Shown: piece after piece, positions 36,574-47,127 of the stretch | How positions within the stretch are numbered: position 1 is the first letter of the stretch | Layout of the letters: the number at the start of each line of letters is the position of its first letter | Origin: Chloroflexota bacterium | GTDB taxonomy: Bacteria > Chloroflexota > Dehalococcoidia > Tepidiformales > Tepidiformaceae | Assembly (NCBI GenBank): GCA_016191435.1 | Contig: JACPOQ010000046.1 | Coordinates: forward strand, 124,001 to 188,000 | Direction of reading: 5' to 3' | Length of the DNA: 64,000 nt | Position numbers and translations under genes: made by a program | Notes under the pieces: model-generated | What the model saw: only the letters and a program-made list of their open reading frames with translations | Database searches by the model: none | What the model was told of the DNA's origin: nothing

Positions 36574-39513
36574 GTGAACCTCTCCGAGGCGCTCCAGCGA
36601 GTGGCGGACGCACGCGCCGCCGATCCCCTCCGGCCCATCACCTTCGCCGCTCCCAGCCGGATCGCTGCGCTGGCCATGCGCCGCGACCTTGCCCGGCGCA
36701 CACCGCACACCGCCGTCCGCTTCGAAACACTCCCCCGCCTGGCCGAGCTCGCGGGTTCCGGCGAACTCGCTGCCAGCGGCCTCCGCCCCCTCGCCCGGCC
36801 TATCGGCGATTACGCCGCGGGCGTGGTCGCGAAGGACGCCGGCGGCGTATTCGCGGGGGTGGCCCGCCTGCCTGGCTATGCGCGCGTCCTCCGCCGCCAC
36901 TTCCAGCGCCTCCGCCGCGGCGGCATTCGTCGCAGCAGGGACCTGCGGGCCGCGCCCGATGGCCCGGCGACGCATGAGTTCCTGCGCGCCTACGACGCCT
37001 TCCGCGACCTGCTCGCGCCCTTCTATGACGACGAGGACCTGTTCGACGCGGCGGCCGCCGCTGTCCGCGCCGGCCACGCCGGCATCGCCGCCGACCTCGG
37101 CGACATCTACCTCGTCCCGCCCGGACCGCGCACGGCGGGCGGCGACGCGTTCGTCCGCGCGCTCGCGGCCTCCGGCGCCCCCCTCCACGAGCTCACCGGC
37201 GACCCTGTCGCCCACGAGCCCACGTATACCCTCCACCCGGACCCGGCGTCGGAGGCCGAAGCCGCCGCCCGCGCCGTCCTCCGGCTGCTCGAAACCGGCG
37301 CGAGCTTGCACGAGGTGGCCGTGTTCCACGGCGGCGACCGTGCCTACGCGCCGCTCCTCGCAGGCGTCTTCGACCGCGCGGGCATTCCCGCGGCGCGCGC
37401 GCCGGGCCGTCCCCTCACCGAATCGCCCGCGGGCCGCGCCGCGCTCGCGCTGCTGCAGCTCCCCGCCCACGACTACTCGCGCGTCGCCGTGTTCGACTTC
37501 TTCGCGCTCGCCCAGGCTCCGGCGACCCTCACCGCTGGCGGCGGCACGGTGCGCCTCCAGCCGACCACGTGGGACCGTCTCTCCCGCGACGCCGGCGTCA
37601 CCCATGGCACCGAGCGCTGGCAGGCCGCGCTTGCCGCTTTCGCCGCGGACGCGCGCCGCCGCGCCGCCACCGAGGACGATGCCGGCTGGCGCGCACGCCA
37701 CGAAGTTGATGCCGCCACGGTCGAATCGCTCGCCATGCTCGTCCACGATCTCGCCGCGATGCTGGAACCGCTGCGCGCCAGCCAGCCGGCGGCGGCCTTC
37801 ATCGAACGCCTGAAGCGAGCCGTGACTACCCTCATCCGCCCCGATTCCGATGGCTTCGCCGAAGTGGTCGACGAGATCGACCAGCTTGGGACGGTCGCCG
37901 CGATCGGCGGCAGCTTCGACCTCGCAGCCTTCACCACCGCCTTCGAGGCCAACCTCCGCGCCGCGACGACCCGCGACCGCGGCCTCGGCGAGGGCGTGCT
38001 CATCGCCGATTACCGCGCCGCGGCCGGCCTCGCGTTCCCGCACGTCATCGTTTGCGGCGCATACGAGGGCTCATTCCCGCTGCGTGCCACGGTCGAGCCG
38101 GTCGTGGACGACGCCTGGTGGGCCCTCGCCCACGCCGCCCACCCGTTTATCGAGGACACGGCAACCCGCCTGCGGCGCGACCGCGATGCCGCCCTCCGCT
38201 GCCTTGCTTCGGCAACGCAGTCGCTGTCCATCACCATCCCGCTCGCCAGCAGCTCTGGCACGCGCGAGCACTACCCGTCACCCGTGGTCGCCGGCGTCGT
38301 CAGCAGCTTCGCCGGCGGACCGGTGACCGCCTCCGAACTGCGCCGCCGGGGCACACCCGGTTCGCCGCTCGCGTCGGCCGTCACCGGTCCGGCGCTGGAC
38401 GCGTTCGAACAGGAGTTGCGGCAGGCCATCTCTTCGCGCCAGGCAGGAATATGGACGGAGCCGGCCGGCCACCGCCTGGCGCTGCCGGTTGCCCTGCGCC
38501 GCGCCCGCCGCGAGCCGCGGCTCACGGAGTGGGACGGACTCGTGGACCTGGGCGAACCGCTGCTCGCCGCCGGCCGCCAGCTCTCCCCGACCTCCATCGA
38601 GCAGTACGCCACCTGCGGCTTCCGCTTCTTCCTTCGCAGCATCCTCCGCCTCGATGCGCCCGAAGACCCCGAGGAACGCCAGACCATGGATTCCGCCACC
38701 CGCGGCACCATCGTCCACGCCGTCCTCGAACAATTCTTCAAAGAACAGCTCGTCCACGGCCGCCCGGCCCTGGGCGAGGCCTGGACCGCCGCCGACCGCG
38801 AACGCCTGCTGCAGATCCTGGAGGACGAGATGGCCGTCGCGGAAGCCCGCGGCCAGGTTGGCCTCCCGATCTTCCACCGCCACGAATTGCTCACGCTCCG
38901 CGCCGACCTCGAGCGTTTCCTTGGCGAGGACTCCACGCAGCGCCTGGCCTTCGGCGCCATCCCCAGCCGGTTCGAACAGCCATTCGACGCGGTCGAGATC
39001 GGCGGCCACCTGTTCCGCGGCTCCCCCGACCGCATCGACCGCTCCGCCGATGGTAGCCGCGAGTGGGTGATCGACTACAAGACGGGCAGCAGCAAATACC
39101 ACGAGATCAGCGCGGAAGACCCGTTCAGGGGCGGCACGCAATTGCAGCTCGGCGTCTACGCCGAGGCGCTCGCCCGCGAGGCCCGCGCCGCCGGCCGCAC
39201 GCTGGATGTGACCGGCCTCTACTGGTTCATCACGCGGCGCGGCGAGTTCCGCGCGCTCGAATACGACCACTCAGCCGCCAACGCCGTCCGCCTCGGGGAG
39301 ATCGTCGGTGCTATCGGCGGCGGCATCGAGCGCGGCGTCTTCCCCGCCATCCCCGGCGACGAGGACCGGAATTCGTTCGCGAACTGCAAATACTGCGATT
39401 TCGACCGCGTCTGCAGCCGCCGCCGGCTGGCCGACGCGACCCGCCGAGCCGGCGATGACACGGTCGCTCCCTGGGCCAACGTCGCCGAGATCGCGAAGGG
39501 CGCCCGCCAATGA
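36574..39513 (+). CDS. AddB-like ATP-dependent nuclease subunit with Fe-S PD-(D/E)XK nuclease domain
   Basis: VIVCGAYEGSFPLR; C-terminal nuclease EWVIDYKTGSSKYHEI; FeS cysteines YATCGF... and NCKYCDFDRVC. Confidence 0.85.
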   Translation: MNLSEALQRVADARAADPLRPITFAAPSRIAALAMRRDLARRTPHTAVRFETLPRLAELAGSGELAASGLRPLARPIGDYAAGVVAKDAGGVFAGVARLPGYARVLRRHFQRLRRGGIRRSRDLRAAPDGPATHEFLRAYDAFRDLLAPFYDDEDLFDAAAAAVRAGHAGIAADLGDIYLVPPGPRTAGGDAFVRALAASGAPLHELTGDPVAHEPTYTLHPDPASEAEAAARAVLRLLETGASLHEVAVFHGGDRAYAPLLAGVFDRAGIPAARAPGRPLTESPAGRAALALLQLPAHDYSRVAVFDFFALAQAPATLTAGGGTVRLQPTTWDRLSRDAGVTHGTERWQAALAAFAADARRRAATEDDAGWRARHEVDAATVESLAMLVHDLAAMLEPLRASQPAAAFIERLKRAVTTLIRPDSDGFAEVVDEIDQLGTVAAIGGSFDLAAFTTAFEANLRAATTRDRGLGEGVLIADYRAAAGLAFPHVIVCGAYEGSFPLRATVEPVVDDAWWALAHAAHPFIEDTATRLRRDRDAALRCLASATQSLSITIPLASSSGTREHYPSPVVAGVVSSFAGGPVTASELRRRGTPGSPLASAVTGPALDAFEQELRQAISSRQAGIWTEPAGHRLALPVALRRARREPRLTEWDGLVDLGEPLLAAGRQLSPTSIEQYATCGFRFFLRSILRLDAPEDPEERQTMDSATRGTIVHAVLEQFFKEQLVHGRPALGEAWTAADRERLLQILEDEMAVAEARGQVGLPIFHRHELLTLRADLERFLGEDSTQRLAFGAIPSRFEQPFDAVEIGGHLFRGSPDRIDRSADGSREWVIDYKTGSSKYHEISAEDPFRGGTQLQLGVYAEALAREARAAGRTLDVTGLYWFITRRGEFRALEYDHSAANAVRLGEIVGAIGGGIERGVFPAIPGDEDRNSFANCKYCDFDRVCSRRRLADATRRAGDDTVAPWANVAEIAKGARQ

Positions 39514-42500
39514 GCGACCCCTTCACACGCATCCGCGAATCGCTGAGGGAGAGCCTCTTTGTCGAGGCCGGCGCCGGCACCGGCAAGACGAAGGCGCTCG
39601 TCGATCGCCTCGTGGCGCTCGTGGAGGCCGGCATTGCCGTCACGGAGATCGTCGCCATCACGTTCACCGAAAAGGCCGCCGCCGAGCTGCGCGAACGCGT
39701 GCGCGCCGAACTTGAGAAGGCGCGCAGTTCGGGCGGCGCGCCGGCTCGGCTGGCGGCGGCGCTCGAATCGCTCGACGCGGCCCCGATCTCCACCATCCAC
39801 GCCTTCGCCGCCGGACTCGTCCGCGGCTTCGCCGCCGAGGCGGGAGTCGACCCCGATTTCTCTGTCATCGATGAGGTCGCCGCCGGCCGCCGCTTCGAAC
39901 AGCGCTGGCGCGAGGAGCTCGAGCACCTCGGCGGCGACCCCGCCGCGTGCGAGGCGTTCGCCCGCGTCCTGCGCCTCGGGCTAACGCCCGATTCCATCGA
40001 GACCTTCGCCCGCGAGCTCTGGCAGCGACCGGACTTCGCCCGCCGCGCGCTCGCGGCCGCGCCCCCGCTTCCGCCCACATGGCCCGATCTCCGTGCCTGG
40101 AGTGGCGATTTCCGCGCCGAGCTCGCCGGCGCCCGGCCCGCGGCGACCGCCGCCCTGCGCCTGGCCTCGGTCCAGAACCTCCTCGACTTGCTCACCAATG
40201 CCGGGCCCGAAGAACGCGAAGCCCTGCTCGCCGGCAGCGGCCTCGCCGACCTTCGTTTCGGGGCCGGCAACAGCGAGACGAAACCGGTCATCGCCCTTGC
40301 GAAGCAGATCCAGGAGGATTTGGGCGCGGTGCTCGACGGCCTCCGAGCCGAGGCCCTCCACGCGATCCTGCCCGCCACCGCCAGCTTCGTCTTGCGCGAG
40401 CGCACCGGGCGCTGCCGCGATGGCGCCCTCACCTTTGATGACCTCATCAGTCTCGCCCGCGACCTCGTCACCGATAACTCGGACGTACGCGAGCGTCTCC
40501 GCAGCCGCTACCACACCTTCCTCATTGATGAGTTCCAGGACACCGACCCGTAGCAGTTCGACATCGCCCGCGCCTTCGCCACCAGTCCGGGCGGCGCCCC
40601 CGAGCCCGGCCGCCTCTTCCTCGTCGGCGACCCGAAGCAGTCCATCTACCGCTTCCGCGGCGCCGATATGGCCATGTACAACGACGCCCGCGAGCAGACC
40701 GCCGCCAACACCTCCGTCTCTCTCGTCGCGTCCCACCGCACGGCGCCGGCCATCCTCTCCTGGGTGAATGCCGTTTTTGGCCGCCTCTTCCCGGGTGACG
40801 ACCTCGCGATTGCGCCCGCCTACAGCGAAATGACCGCCGTCCGCAGCGACTCCCCGGCCGGCCACCCGGTCTCGCGCATCGGCGACGCGCGGCCCCTGAG
40901 AGCGGCCGAAGTCCGGCGCACCGAGGCGGCACACGTCGCTGGTGTTTGCCAGGCGGTGGTGACCGAAGGCTGGCTGGTGGGCGACCGCGGGGGTGCGCCG
41001 CACCGCCCCGCGCGCTTCCGCGATATCGCCATCCTCATCCCCACCCGTACCGGCCTGCCGGACCTCGATCACGCCTTCGAACAGGCGGGCATCCCCGTCC
41101 GCGTGGACGGCGGCAGTCTCGTTTTCCAGACTCAGGAGCTCCGCGACCTCATCAACATCCTCGCCGCGACCGACGACCCCGCCGACTCCATCGCCGTCGT
41201 GGCTGCCCTGCGCAGCCCGGCGTTCGCCTGTTCCGACGCCGATCTCGCCCGTCACAAGCTGGCGCACGGCAGCTTCAACTACCTCGCTCCAGAAAACCCG
41301 CCCGGCCCGGTCACCGCTGCGCTCCTGCGCCTTCGCGCCTTCCACGACCTGCGCCCCACGACCTCTCTCGCCGGTCTCGTCCAGGCTATCCTCGGCGAGA
41401 CCGGCATCGTCGCCTCCGCCATCCTCGACACCGCCGACCGCGACGCCTTCCGCCGTGCGCGCTTCACCGTCGAACAGGCGCGCGCGTTCGAAGCCGATGG
41501 CCCGCAGCCGCTCCGCGCACTCGTCGATTGGCTCGAAGAACGCAGCTCCCGCCCGATCGTTGACCATGAGGGCGCCGGCCTCGACGAAGACGAAGACGCC
41601 GTCCGCATCATGACGGTCCACGGCGCGAAGGGCCTCGAGTTCCCCGTCGTCATCATGGCCGGCTTCGGCACGCAACCGCAGGCGGTGCTACCGCCGACCT
41701 GGGCCATCGAGCGCGCCAGCGGTGAGCTCGCCGTATGCATCGGCCCGAAATCCCGGGGCCAGTTCAGCTACGGGCCTGTGGCCGGCGTTCTCGCGCAGGA
41801 ACTCCGCCACGCCGAGGCCGAACAGGTGCGCCTGCTCTACGTCGCCGCCACGCGCGCCCGCGACCACCTCATCGTCTCCTTCTATAAAGGCCAGCGCGGG
41901 AACGCCTCCGGCGTCGACCGGCTGCTCGCGGTGCAGGCGGCGGACGGGCTTCCGGTGCTCGCTGCCCCGGACAACGCCGCCCACCAGACGCCTGGGCGCC
42001 TCAGCGGGATCGTGGTCGAGCCATCCCCCTTCCGGGATGTGGCCACCGCCGCCGCCGCCCGCCGCGAACTCGTGGCCGCCAGCTACCGCCTCCGCGTCAC
42101 GAGCGCGACCGCACTCGCGGGCCGCAAGGAGGCCCGCGCCGATGACAGCGAGCCATGGTCCCACGGCCGCGGCAGCACGCGCCTGGGCCGCGCCGTCCAC
42201 GCCGTCATCCAGTCCGTCCCACTGTCCGCGAGCCCCGGCGTCGTCGCGGCATTCGCCCGCGCCCAGGCCGTCGCCGAAGCCATCCCGGACCGCGAAGCCG
42301 ACATCGTCCGGCTGGTGCGCCGCGCGCTGGAGTCGCAGGCCATGGCCCGCGCCCGCGCCGCCGCCAGCAACGGGGGCCGCGCCCTCCGCGAGGTGCCGTT
42401 CGCCGTCGAGATCGACGGCACGATCGTCGAAGGCTTCCTCGACATGCTCATCGATGGCCCGGGCGGCCTCGAAATCGTCGATTGGAAGACCGATGGCATC

Positions 42501-42722
42501 ACCGCCGGCGAAGTCGATGCCCGGCTGGACCACTACCGTCTCCAGGCCGGCCTCTATGTCCTCGGCATCGAGCGCGCGACGGCGCACCGCCCCACTCGCG
42601 TCACCTACGCGTTCCTTTCGCCCGCCATCGAACGCGACCTCGGCGACACCGCCGCGCTCGCCGCCTTCGCCGCCAACGAGCTTGCCGCCGGGCGCGGCCG
42701 GCAGCCGGCGCCTCCGGGCTGA
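39510..42722 (+). pseudogene. AddA/UvrD-type helicase-nuclease interrupted by in-frame TAG (40551-40553)
   Basis: VEAGAGTGKTKALVDRL Walker A; FLIDEFQDTDP-TAG-QFDIARAF; GDPKQSIYRFRGAD; MTVHGAKGLEFPVVI; C-terminal GLEIVDWKTDGI nuclease; same frame on both sides. Confidence 0.88.
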
Positions 42723-42941
42723 GGCCTTCCCCGATAGGTAGGCGCCATAAATCTGTGCTATTCTGATCACAAGTTGTTTGCGACGAACGTAACGAAGCCC
42801 GGTGTCCTGCGGCTTGCCTCTCTTCCCGGCCTCTCTGCCTCTCCCGTTCGTCCCTCCGCCTCGGTGCTGCGGGTGCCCGATCGTGGCCCGCGCCAGGTGA
42901 GGTGGGACAACTGACAACCGCTCCCGAAAGGAAACCACCCA

Positions 42942-44363
42942 CTGTTACGCACGCTGTTCCGCCGCAAGAAGGCAGAAACAACCGCTGAGGCCCACGCCTC
43001 TCCCGCCACCATCACGCCATCCGCTCCCGTAACGCCCGCCAGGGCCGCCGCCGGGACTACACATTCCATCCCAGCCGACCACGGCAGCGAAGATGCTCCC
43101 GCCCGCCGGCCCCATCGGCGCCGCGGAGGCCGCCGCCGCTCCAGCGGCGAAGCCCTCACCGAAGACGGCGCCACCATCACCCCGGCGCCCGCAGCCTCCC
43201 CCGCGCAGCGCCACCTTCCCCGGCCGCTCGCGCCCATCTCCGAAGCCTTCCAGGAACTCGGCGTCGATGACACCGGACTCGCCGCCATCGCCGCGCTCGG
43301 CTACGAGCTCCCCACGCCCATCCAGGTGCAGGCACTCCCGCTGATGCTCCAGGGCGAAGACGTCGTCGGGCTCGCGCAGACCGGCACGGGCAAGACTATC
43401 GCCTTCGGCCTCCCCCTGGCCCGCGCCATCGATACCGATGACCCACGGGTGCAGGCGATCGTCCTCGTCCCCACGCGTGAGCTCGCCAACCAGGTGCGCG
43501 AAGTGATCGAGCACCTCGGCAAGTTCTACGGCTTCACCACGATTGGCCTCATGGGAGGCAAGCGTCTCCAGTCCGACTTCACCGCCCTCGAACGCGGCGC
43601 CCACGTCGTGGTCGGCACGCCCGGGCGTGTCATCGATCACATCAAGCGCGGCACGCTGCCCCTCGGCGCCGTCCGTTTCGCCGTCCTCGATGAAGCCGAC
43701 CAGATGCTCGACATCGGCTTCGCCCGCGACATCGACTACATCCTCCGCATGTGCCCGAAGGACCGCCAGACCGGCCTCTTCAGCGCCACCATGCCGGAGA
43801 GCATCGGCCGCCTGGTCTACCGCTACATGCGCAAGGCGCAGCGCGTCGCCATCGCCCCCGAGCAGAAGACCGTCGAAGGCGTGGCCCAGTACTGCGCCGA
43901 GGTCTCCGAACGCGACAAGTTCGTCGCCCTTCGCCACCTCTACGAGACGATGGAGCTCGGCCGCTCGCTCGTCTTCCGGCGCACGAAGATCGGCGTCGAC
44001 CGCCTGACCGGCCAGCTCCAGTCCTGCGGCGTCCCCGCCCGCGCCATCCATGGCGACCTCCGCCAGGGCGAACGCGACCGCGTGATGGCCGACTTCCGCG
44101 CCGGGCGCCTCGAGTTCCTCGTCGCGACGAACGTCGCCGCCCGCGGCCTCGACATCCCCGATATCGAGCACGTTATCAACTACGACGTGCCCCAGAACTC
44201 CGAGGAGTACATCCACCGCATCGGGCGGACCGCCCGGGCCGGCAAGAAAGGCTCCGCCGTCACGTTCGTCAGCGAGTGGGAGCTCGATGACTGGGACCGC
44301 ATCGTCTCGGTGGTCGGTGATGACGCCGTCGAACGGCTCAAGCTGCCGGCCCGCTGGGACTAG
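42942..44363 (+). CDS. DEAD-box RNA helicase; N-terminus without canonical start (candidate CTG at 42942)
   Basis: GYELPTPIQVQALP Q-motif, AQTGTGKT, LDEADQML, SATMP, HRIGRTARAGKKG; track ORF begins too late (43326). Confidence 0.88.
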   Translation: MLRTLFRRKKAETTAEAHASPATITPSAPVTPARAAAGTTHSIPADHGSEDAPARRPHRRRGGRRRSSGEALTEDGATITPAPAASPAQRHLPRPLAPISEAFQELGVDDTGLAAIAALGYELPTPIQVQALPLMLQGEDVVGLAQTGTGKTIAFGLPLARAIDTDDPRVQAIVLVPTRELANQVREVIEHLGKFYGFTTIGLMGGKRLQSDFTALERGAHVVVGTPGRVIDHIKRGTLPLGAVRFAVLDEADQMLDIGFARDIDYILRMCPKDRQTGLFSATMPESIGRLVYRYMRKAQRVAIAPEQKTVEGVAQYCAEVSERDKFVALRHLYETMELGRSLVFRRTKIGVDRLTGQLQSCGVPARAIHGDLRQGERDRVMADFRAGRLEFLVATNVAARGLDIPDIEHVINYDVPQNSEEYIHRIGRTARAGKKGSAVTFVSEWELDDWDRIVSVVGDDAVERLKLPARWD

Positions 44364-44435
44364 CGCCAACGGCGCCGGCAACGCGAGAGCCCGGCCGGCA
44401 GTGCCGGGCTTTCTCTTCCCCGCTACAATCGCCCC

Positions 44436-44654
44436 GTGTTCCGCCAGCTGTTCGATAACTTTGCCCGCGACTGCGCCGGCCGCATCGCCCGCGGCGAAGG
44501 CCTCGACGCCGAGAGCGCCGACGCTTTCGCCCTCTACCTCGATGCCCTCGAACTGACCGGCCACCGGCTGCTCGGCAAGTACGCCGGCCCCGACCCGTCG
44601 TTCGACACGTTTACCGGCCGCTGCGGGCTGCCCGTGGTCCTGTTGCGGCGTTAA
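44436..44654 (+). CDS. Hypothetical 72-aa protein
   Basis: GTG start 6 nt after TACAAT. Confidence 0.5.
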   Translation: MFRQLFDNFARDCAGRIARGEGLDAESADAFALYLDALELTGHRLLGKYAGPDPSFDTFTGRCGLPVVLLRR

Positions 44655-44725
44655 AAGCTCGCATCGCGGCCTTCCCAACCTGATACGCTTGTCTCGGCGT
44701 CCCCATCGCCTGCCGGGGCCTTCGC

Positions 44726-46255
44726 GTGCCGGATGATTCGCCTCTGCCCGACCCCCTCACGCCGTCCGACCGGATTGTGCTCGATGGTCTGCGCGCCGGC
44801 CGCCTCGATGCCGAGACCGCGGTCGAGCTGGGCATCTCCGTGGGCGATGTGCGGCTCCGCATCGAACGGCTCAGCCGCCGGTTCGGTGTTGCCTCTCGCG
44901 CTGGCCTGGCCGGGCTCCGTGAGGACGCCGTGCCGTTCCCGGCCGAACCCCCCCTCAGCGGTCCGCCTGGTTTCCAGGCGGCGATGGGGCAGCGCCCCTT
45001 ACGGCTCGAAGCGGCTGCTCCTCCCCTGCCGGTGCCTGCAGCCGTGGCGTTGGAGGCGGCGGGGCCCGGATCGCCCCGCCCAGGCCTCCTCGTCGCGCTC
45101 GTCCCCGTGAGCGTGCTCCTCGCTCTGATCGTGTTCGTGGCCGCGACCTCGGGCGGCCGCCAACGGGCGCCGGCCGCGAGCGCCGAGCTGCCCGCGTTCG
45201 TTGATCCTACGGCCACGGCCACGCTCCCGCCGCTCCCGAAACCGTCCGCCCTGCTGGGCCAGGCCGAACGCGACCTCTTCCGCGAACCCGATGGCTTCCC
45301 TGGCGACGCCGCGCTCTACATCGTCAGCCGCTGCCGCCTCTGCGACCACCCGATCACCGGCCTCGACCGCATGACCGCCGACACCGGCGGGACCATCCGC
45401 CTCGAAACGCTCTTCCAGGTCCAACCCGGCCCCGCCGGCTACATCTCCTCCATCTGGGTCGCCCCCGATGCCACCGAGGTCTTCGCCGCCTTCTGCCCCG
45501 TCGCTGATTGCAACCGCACACCCGGCGCGCGGAATACCATCAGGCGATCAACCGACCTGGGCACGACGTGGACCGATATCGCCACCGTCGAAGGGGATGT
45601 GACCATCATCGGCCTCACCAACGGGTACGATGCCGGCGAGCTCAACGGCGCCAACTCCGCAAGCGCCAGGCTGCTCGTGGAACGGGACTCGCCTGCAAGC
45701 GGCGCGCGGACGTTCCTCCTCCTGCCGGCCGGTGTCGAAGTCCAGCCGCCGTCCCTCCACCCGGATGCCCGGCCGGTGATCGCCTGTGGCGTCCTGGCGT
45801 GGCTTCCCCGCGATGGTTTCGCCTTGAAGACGGGCAACCTGAGCTATCTGATTTCCTGGCCGCTGCTCAAGGCGCGTCCGCTCGCTGCCGTCCTCCCGCC
45901 TGCGTGCAACAACCAACAGCAGCGCTTTGCCTACAACTGGTACGAAAACGCGCCGCTCCCCGCCCCGAATTCCGTCATCACCATGCTCGGCGTCGATGGC
46001 GCCGTGCCCCACATGTACTCGTTCGTCGGCGTCATCTGGCCGGCCGCGTGGATCGATAGCTCGCGCCTCGTCGCGAACGTCGACTTCCCGTCGGCGTACG
46101 TCACAGGCGTGCGCCCGGGCGGCGCTGCCACCCGCCCCGCCGTCGTCGATGTCGATGCCGGCACCGTCTACCGCCTCCCCAACCCGCCCGGCCGCCCCAA
46201 CTACTTCAGCGAATGGAACCAGGTCGTCGCCGCCGTGCTAACGGACGGCCGCTGA
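44726..46255 (+). CDS. Membrane-tethered protein with N-terminal LuxR/sigma-region-4-like HTH and extracytoplasmic domain
   Basis: LTPSDRIVLDGLRAGRLDAETAVELGISVGDVRLRIERLSRRFGVASRAGLAGL; TM LLVALVPVSVLLALIVFVAATS; sialidase-like RRSTDLGTTWTDIA. Confidence 0.7.
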   Translation: MPDDSPLPDPLTPSDRIVLDGLRAGRLDAETAVELGISVGDVRLRIERLSRRFGVASRAGLAGLREDAVPFPAEPPLSGPPGFQAAMGQRPLRLEAAAPPLPVPAAVALEAAGPGSPRPGLLVALVPVSVLLALIVFVAATSGGRQRAPAASAELPAFVDPTATATLPPLPKPSALLGQAERDLFREPDGFPGDAALYIVSRCRLCDHPITGLDRMTADTGGTIRLETLFQVQPGPAGYISSIWVAPDATEVFAAFCPVADCNRTPGARNTIRRSTDLGTTWTDIATVEGDVTIIGLTNGYDAGELNGANSASARLLVERDSPASGARTFLLLPAGVEVQPPSLHPDARPVIACGVLAWLPRDGFALKTGNLSYLISWPLLKARPLAAVLPPACNNQQQRFAYNWYENAPLPAPNSVITMLGVDGAVPHMYSFVGVIWPAAWIDSSRLVANVDFPSAYVTGVRPGGAATRPAVVDVDAGTVYRLPNPPGRPNYFSEWNQVVAAVLTDGR

Positions 46256-46301
46256 CCAGAAACGCACTCCAATCGCGAATCGCGAATCGTCAATCGTGAA
46301 T

Positions 46302-47057
46302 CTACTCCGCCACCGTATTGCGCAGCACCCCGGCGCCCGCGACTTCGATTTCCACCACATCCCCCGGCTTGAGCGCTTTCGGCTCGCCCGGCGTGCCGCT
46401 GTAGATGATGTCGCCCGGCTCGAGCGTCATCACGGCGCTCACGAAGCGCACGATCTCGGGGATATCGAGGATCAGCTCGCCGGACATCGCGTGCTGGGCC
46501 AACTCGCCGTTCACGCGCGTCGTCAGCTCGATCGTGTCGTGCGCGAGCCCGGTCACGATGCTCGGCCCGAAGACGCCGAAGGTGTCGCTGCCCTTCGCCC
46601 GCCACCACTGCCCGTCCGCCCGTTGCCACTCACGCGCCGAGACGTCGTTGCCGCAAGTGTACCCGAAGACCGCCGCCTGCGCTTCCTCACGCGCCGCCTT
46701 GCTCACGCGCTTGCCGATGACGATCACGATCTCGCCCTCCGGGTCCACGCGCCCCGCACCCGCCGGCAACACGATCGCGTCGCCCGGCCCCGCGATGCTT
46801 GAAAGCGGCTTGAAGAATAGCGTCGGCGGGTTCGGCGCCGCCCGCCCTTGCAGGTGGCTGCTGTAGTTCAATCCCACGCAGACGATGTTCCGCGGCTCGC
46901 AGGGCGGCAGCAGCCGCACCGCGCTCGCCTCGATCGTCTCGCCTGTCCGCTCCGCCGCCTCCCAGAACGGCTCCGTGATCGCCGCGATGCGCTCGCCCTC
47001 CAGCAGCCCCGCGCCCACGCTTCCATCCTTGCGCGCGAAGCGCACATAGTTCGCCAT
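46302..47057 (-). CDS. Fumarylacetoacetate hydrolase family protein
   Basis: VGLNYSSHLQGRA, PTLFFKPLSSIAGPGDAIVLP, EGEIVIVIGKR. Confidence 0.93.
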   Translation of the reverse strand: MANYVRFARKDGSVGAGLLEGERIAAITEPFWEAAERTGETIEASAVRLLPPCEPRNIVCVGLNYSSHLQGRAAPNPPTLFFKPLSSIAGPGDAIVLPAGAGRVDPEGEIVIVIGKRVSKAAREEAQAAVFGYTCGNDVSAREWQRADGQWWRAKGSDTFGVFGPSIVTGLAHDTIELTTRVNGELAQHAMSGELILDIPEIVRFVSAVMTLEPGDIIYSGTPGEPKALKPGDVVEIEVAGAGVLRNTVAE

Positions 47058-47127
47058 GGTTTCGTCTCCTTCGTGGGCCGCAGTCTACTGGAGACCTGCC
47101 CCCTGGGCCCCGCCGGACGGGAACGGG

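Noticed and set aside
36523-38043. 506-aa minus-strand ORF within addB
   Set aside because: Antisense shadow ORF, Gly/Arg/Ala/Glu-rich with no recognisable domain
39981-41675. 564-aa minus-strand ORF spanning the addA amber codon
   Set aside because: Antisense to conserved UvrD/AddA motifs; does not explain them
42945-44678. 577-aa minus-strand ORF opposite the DEAD-box helicase
   Set aside because: Antisense shadow; + strand has full helicase motif set
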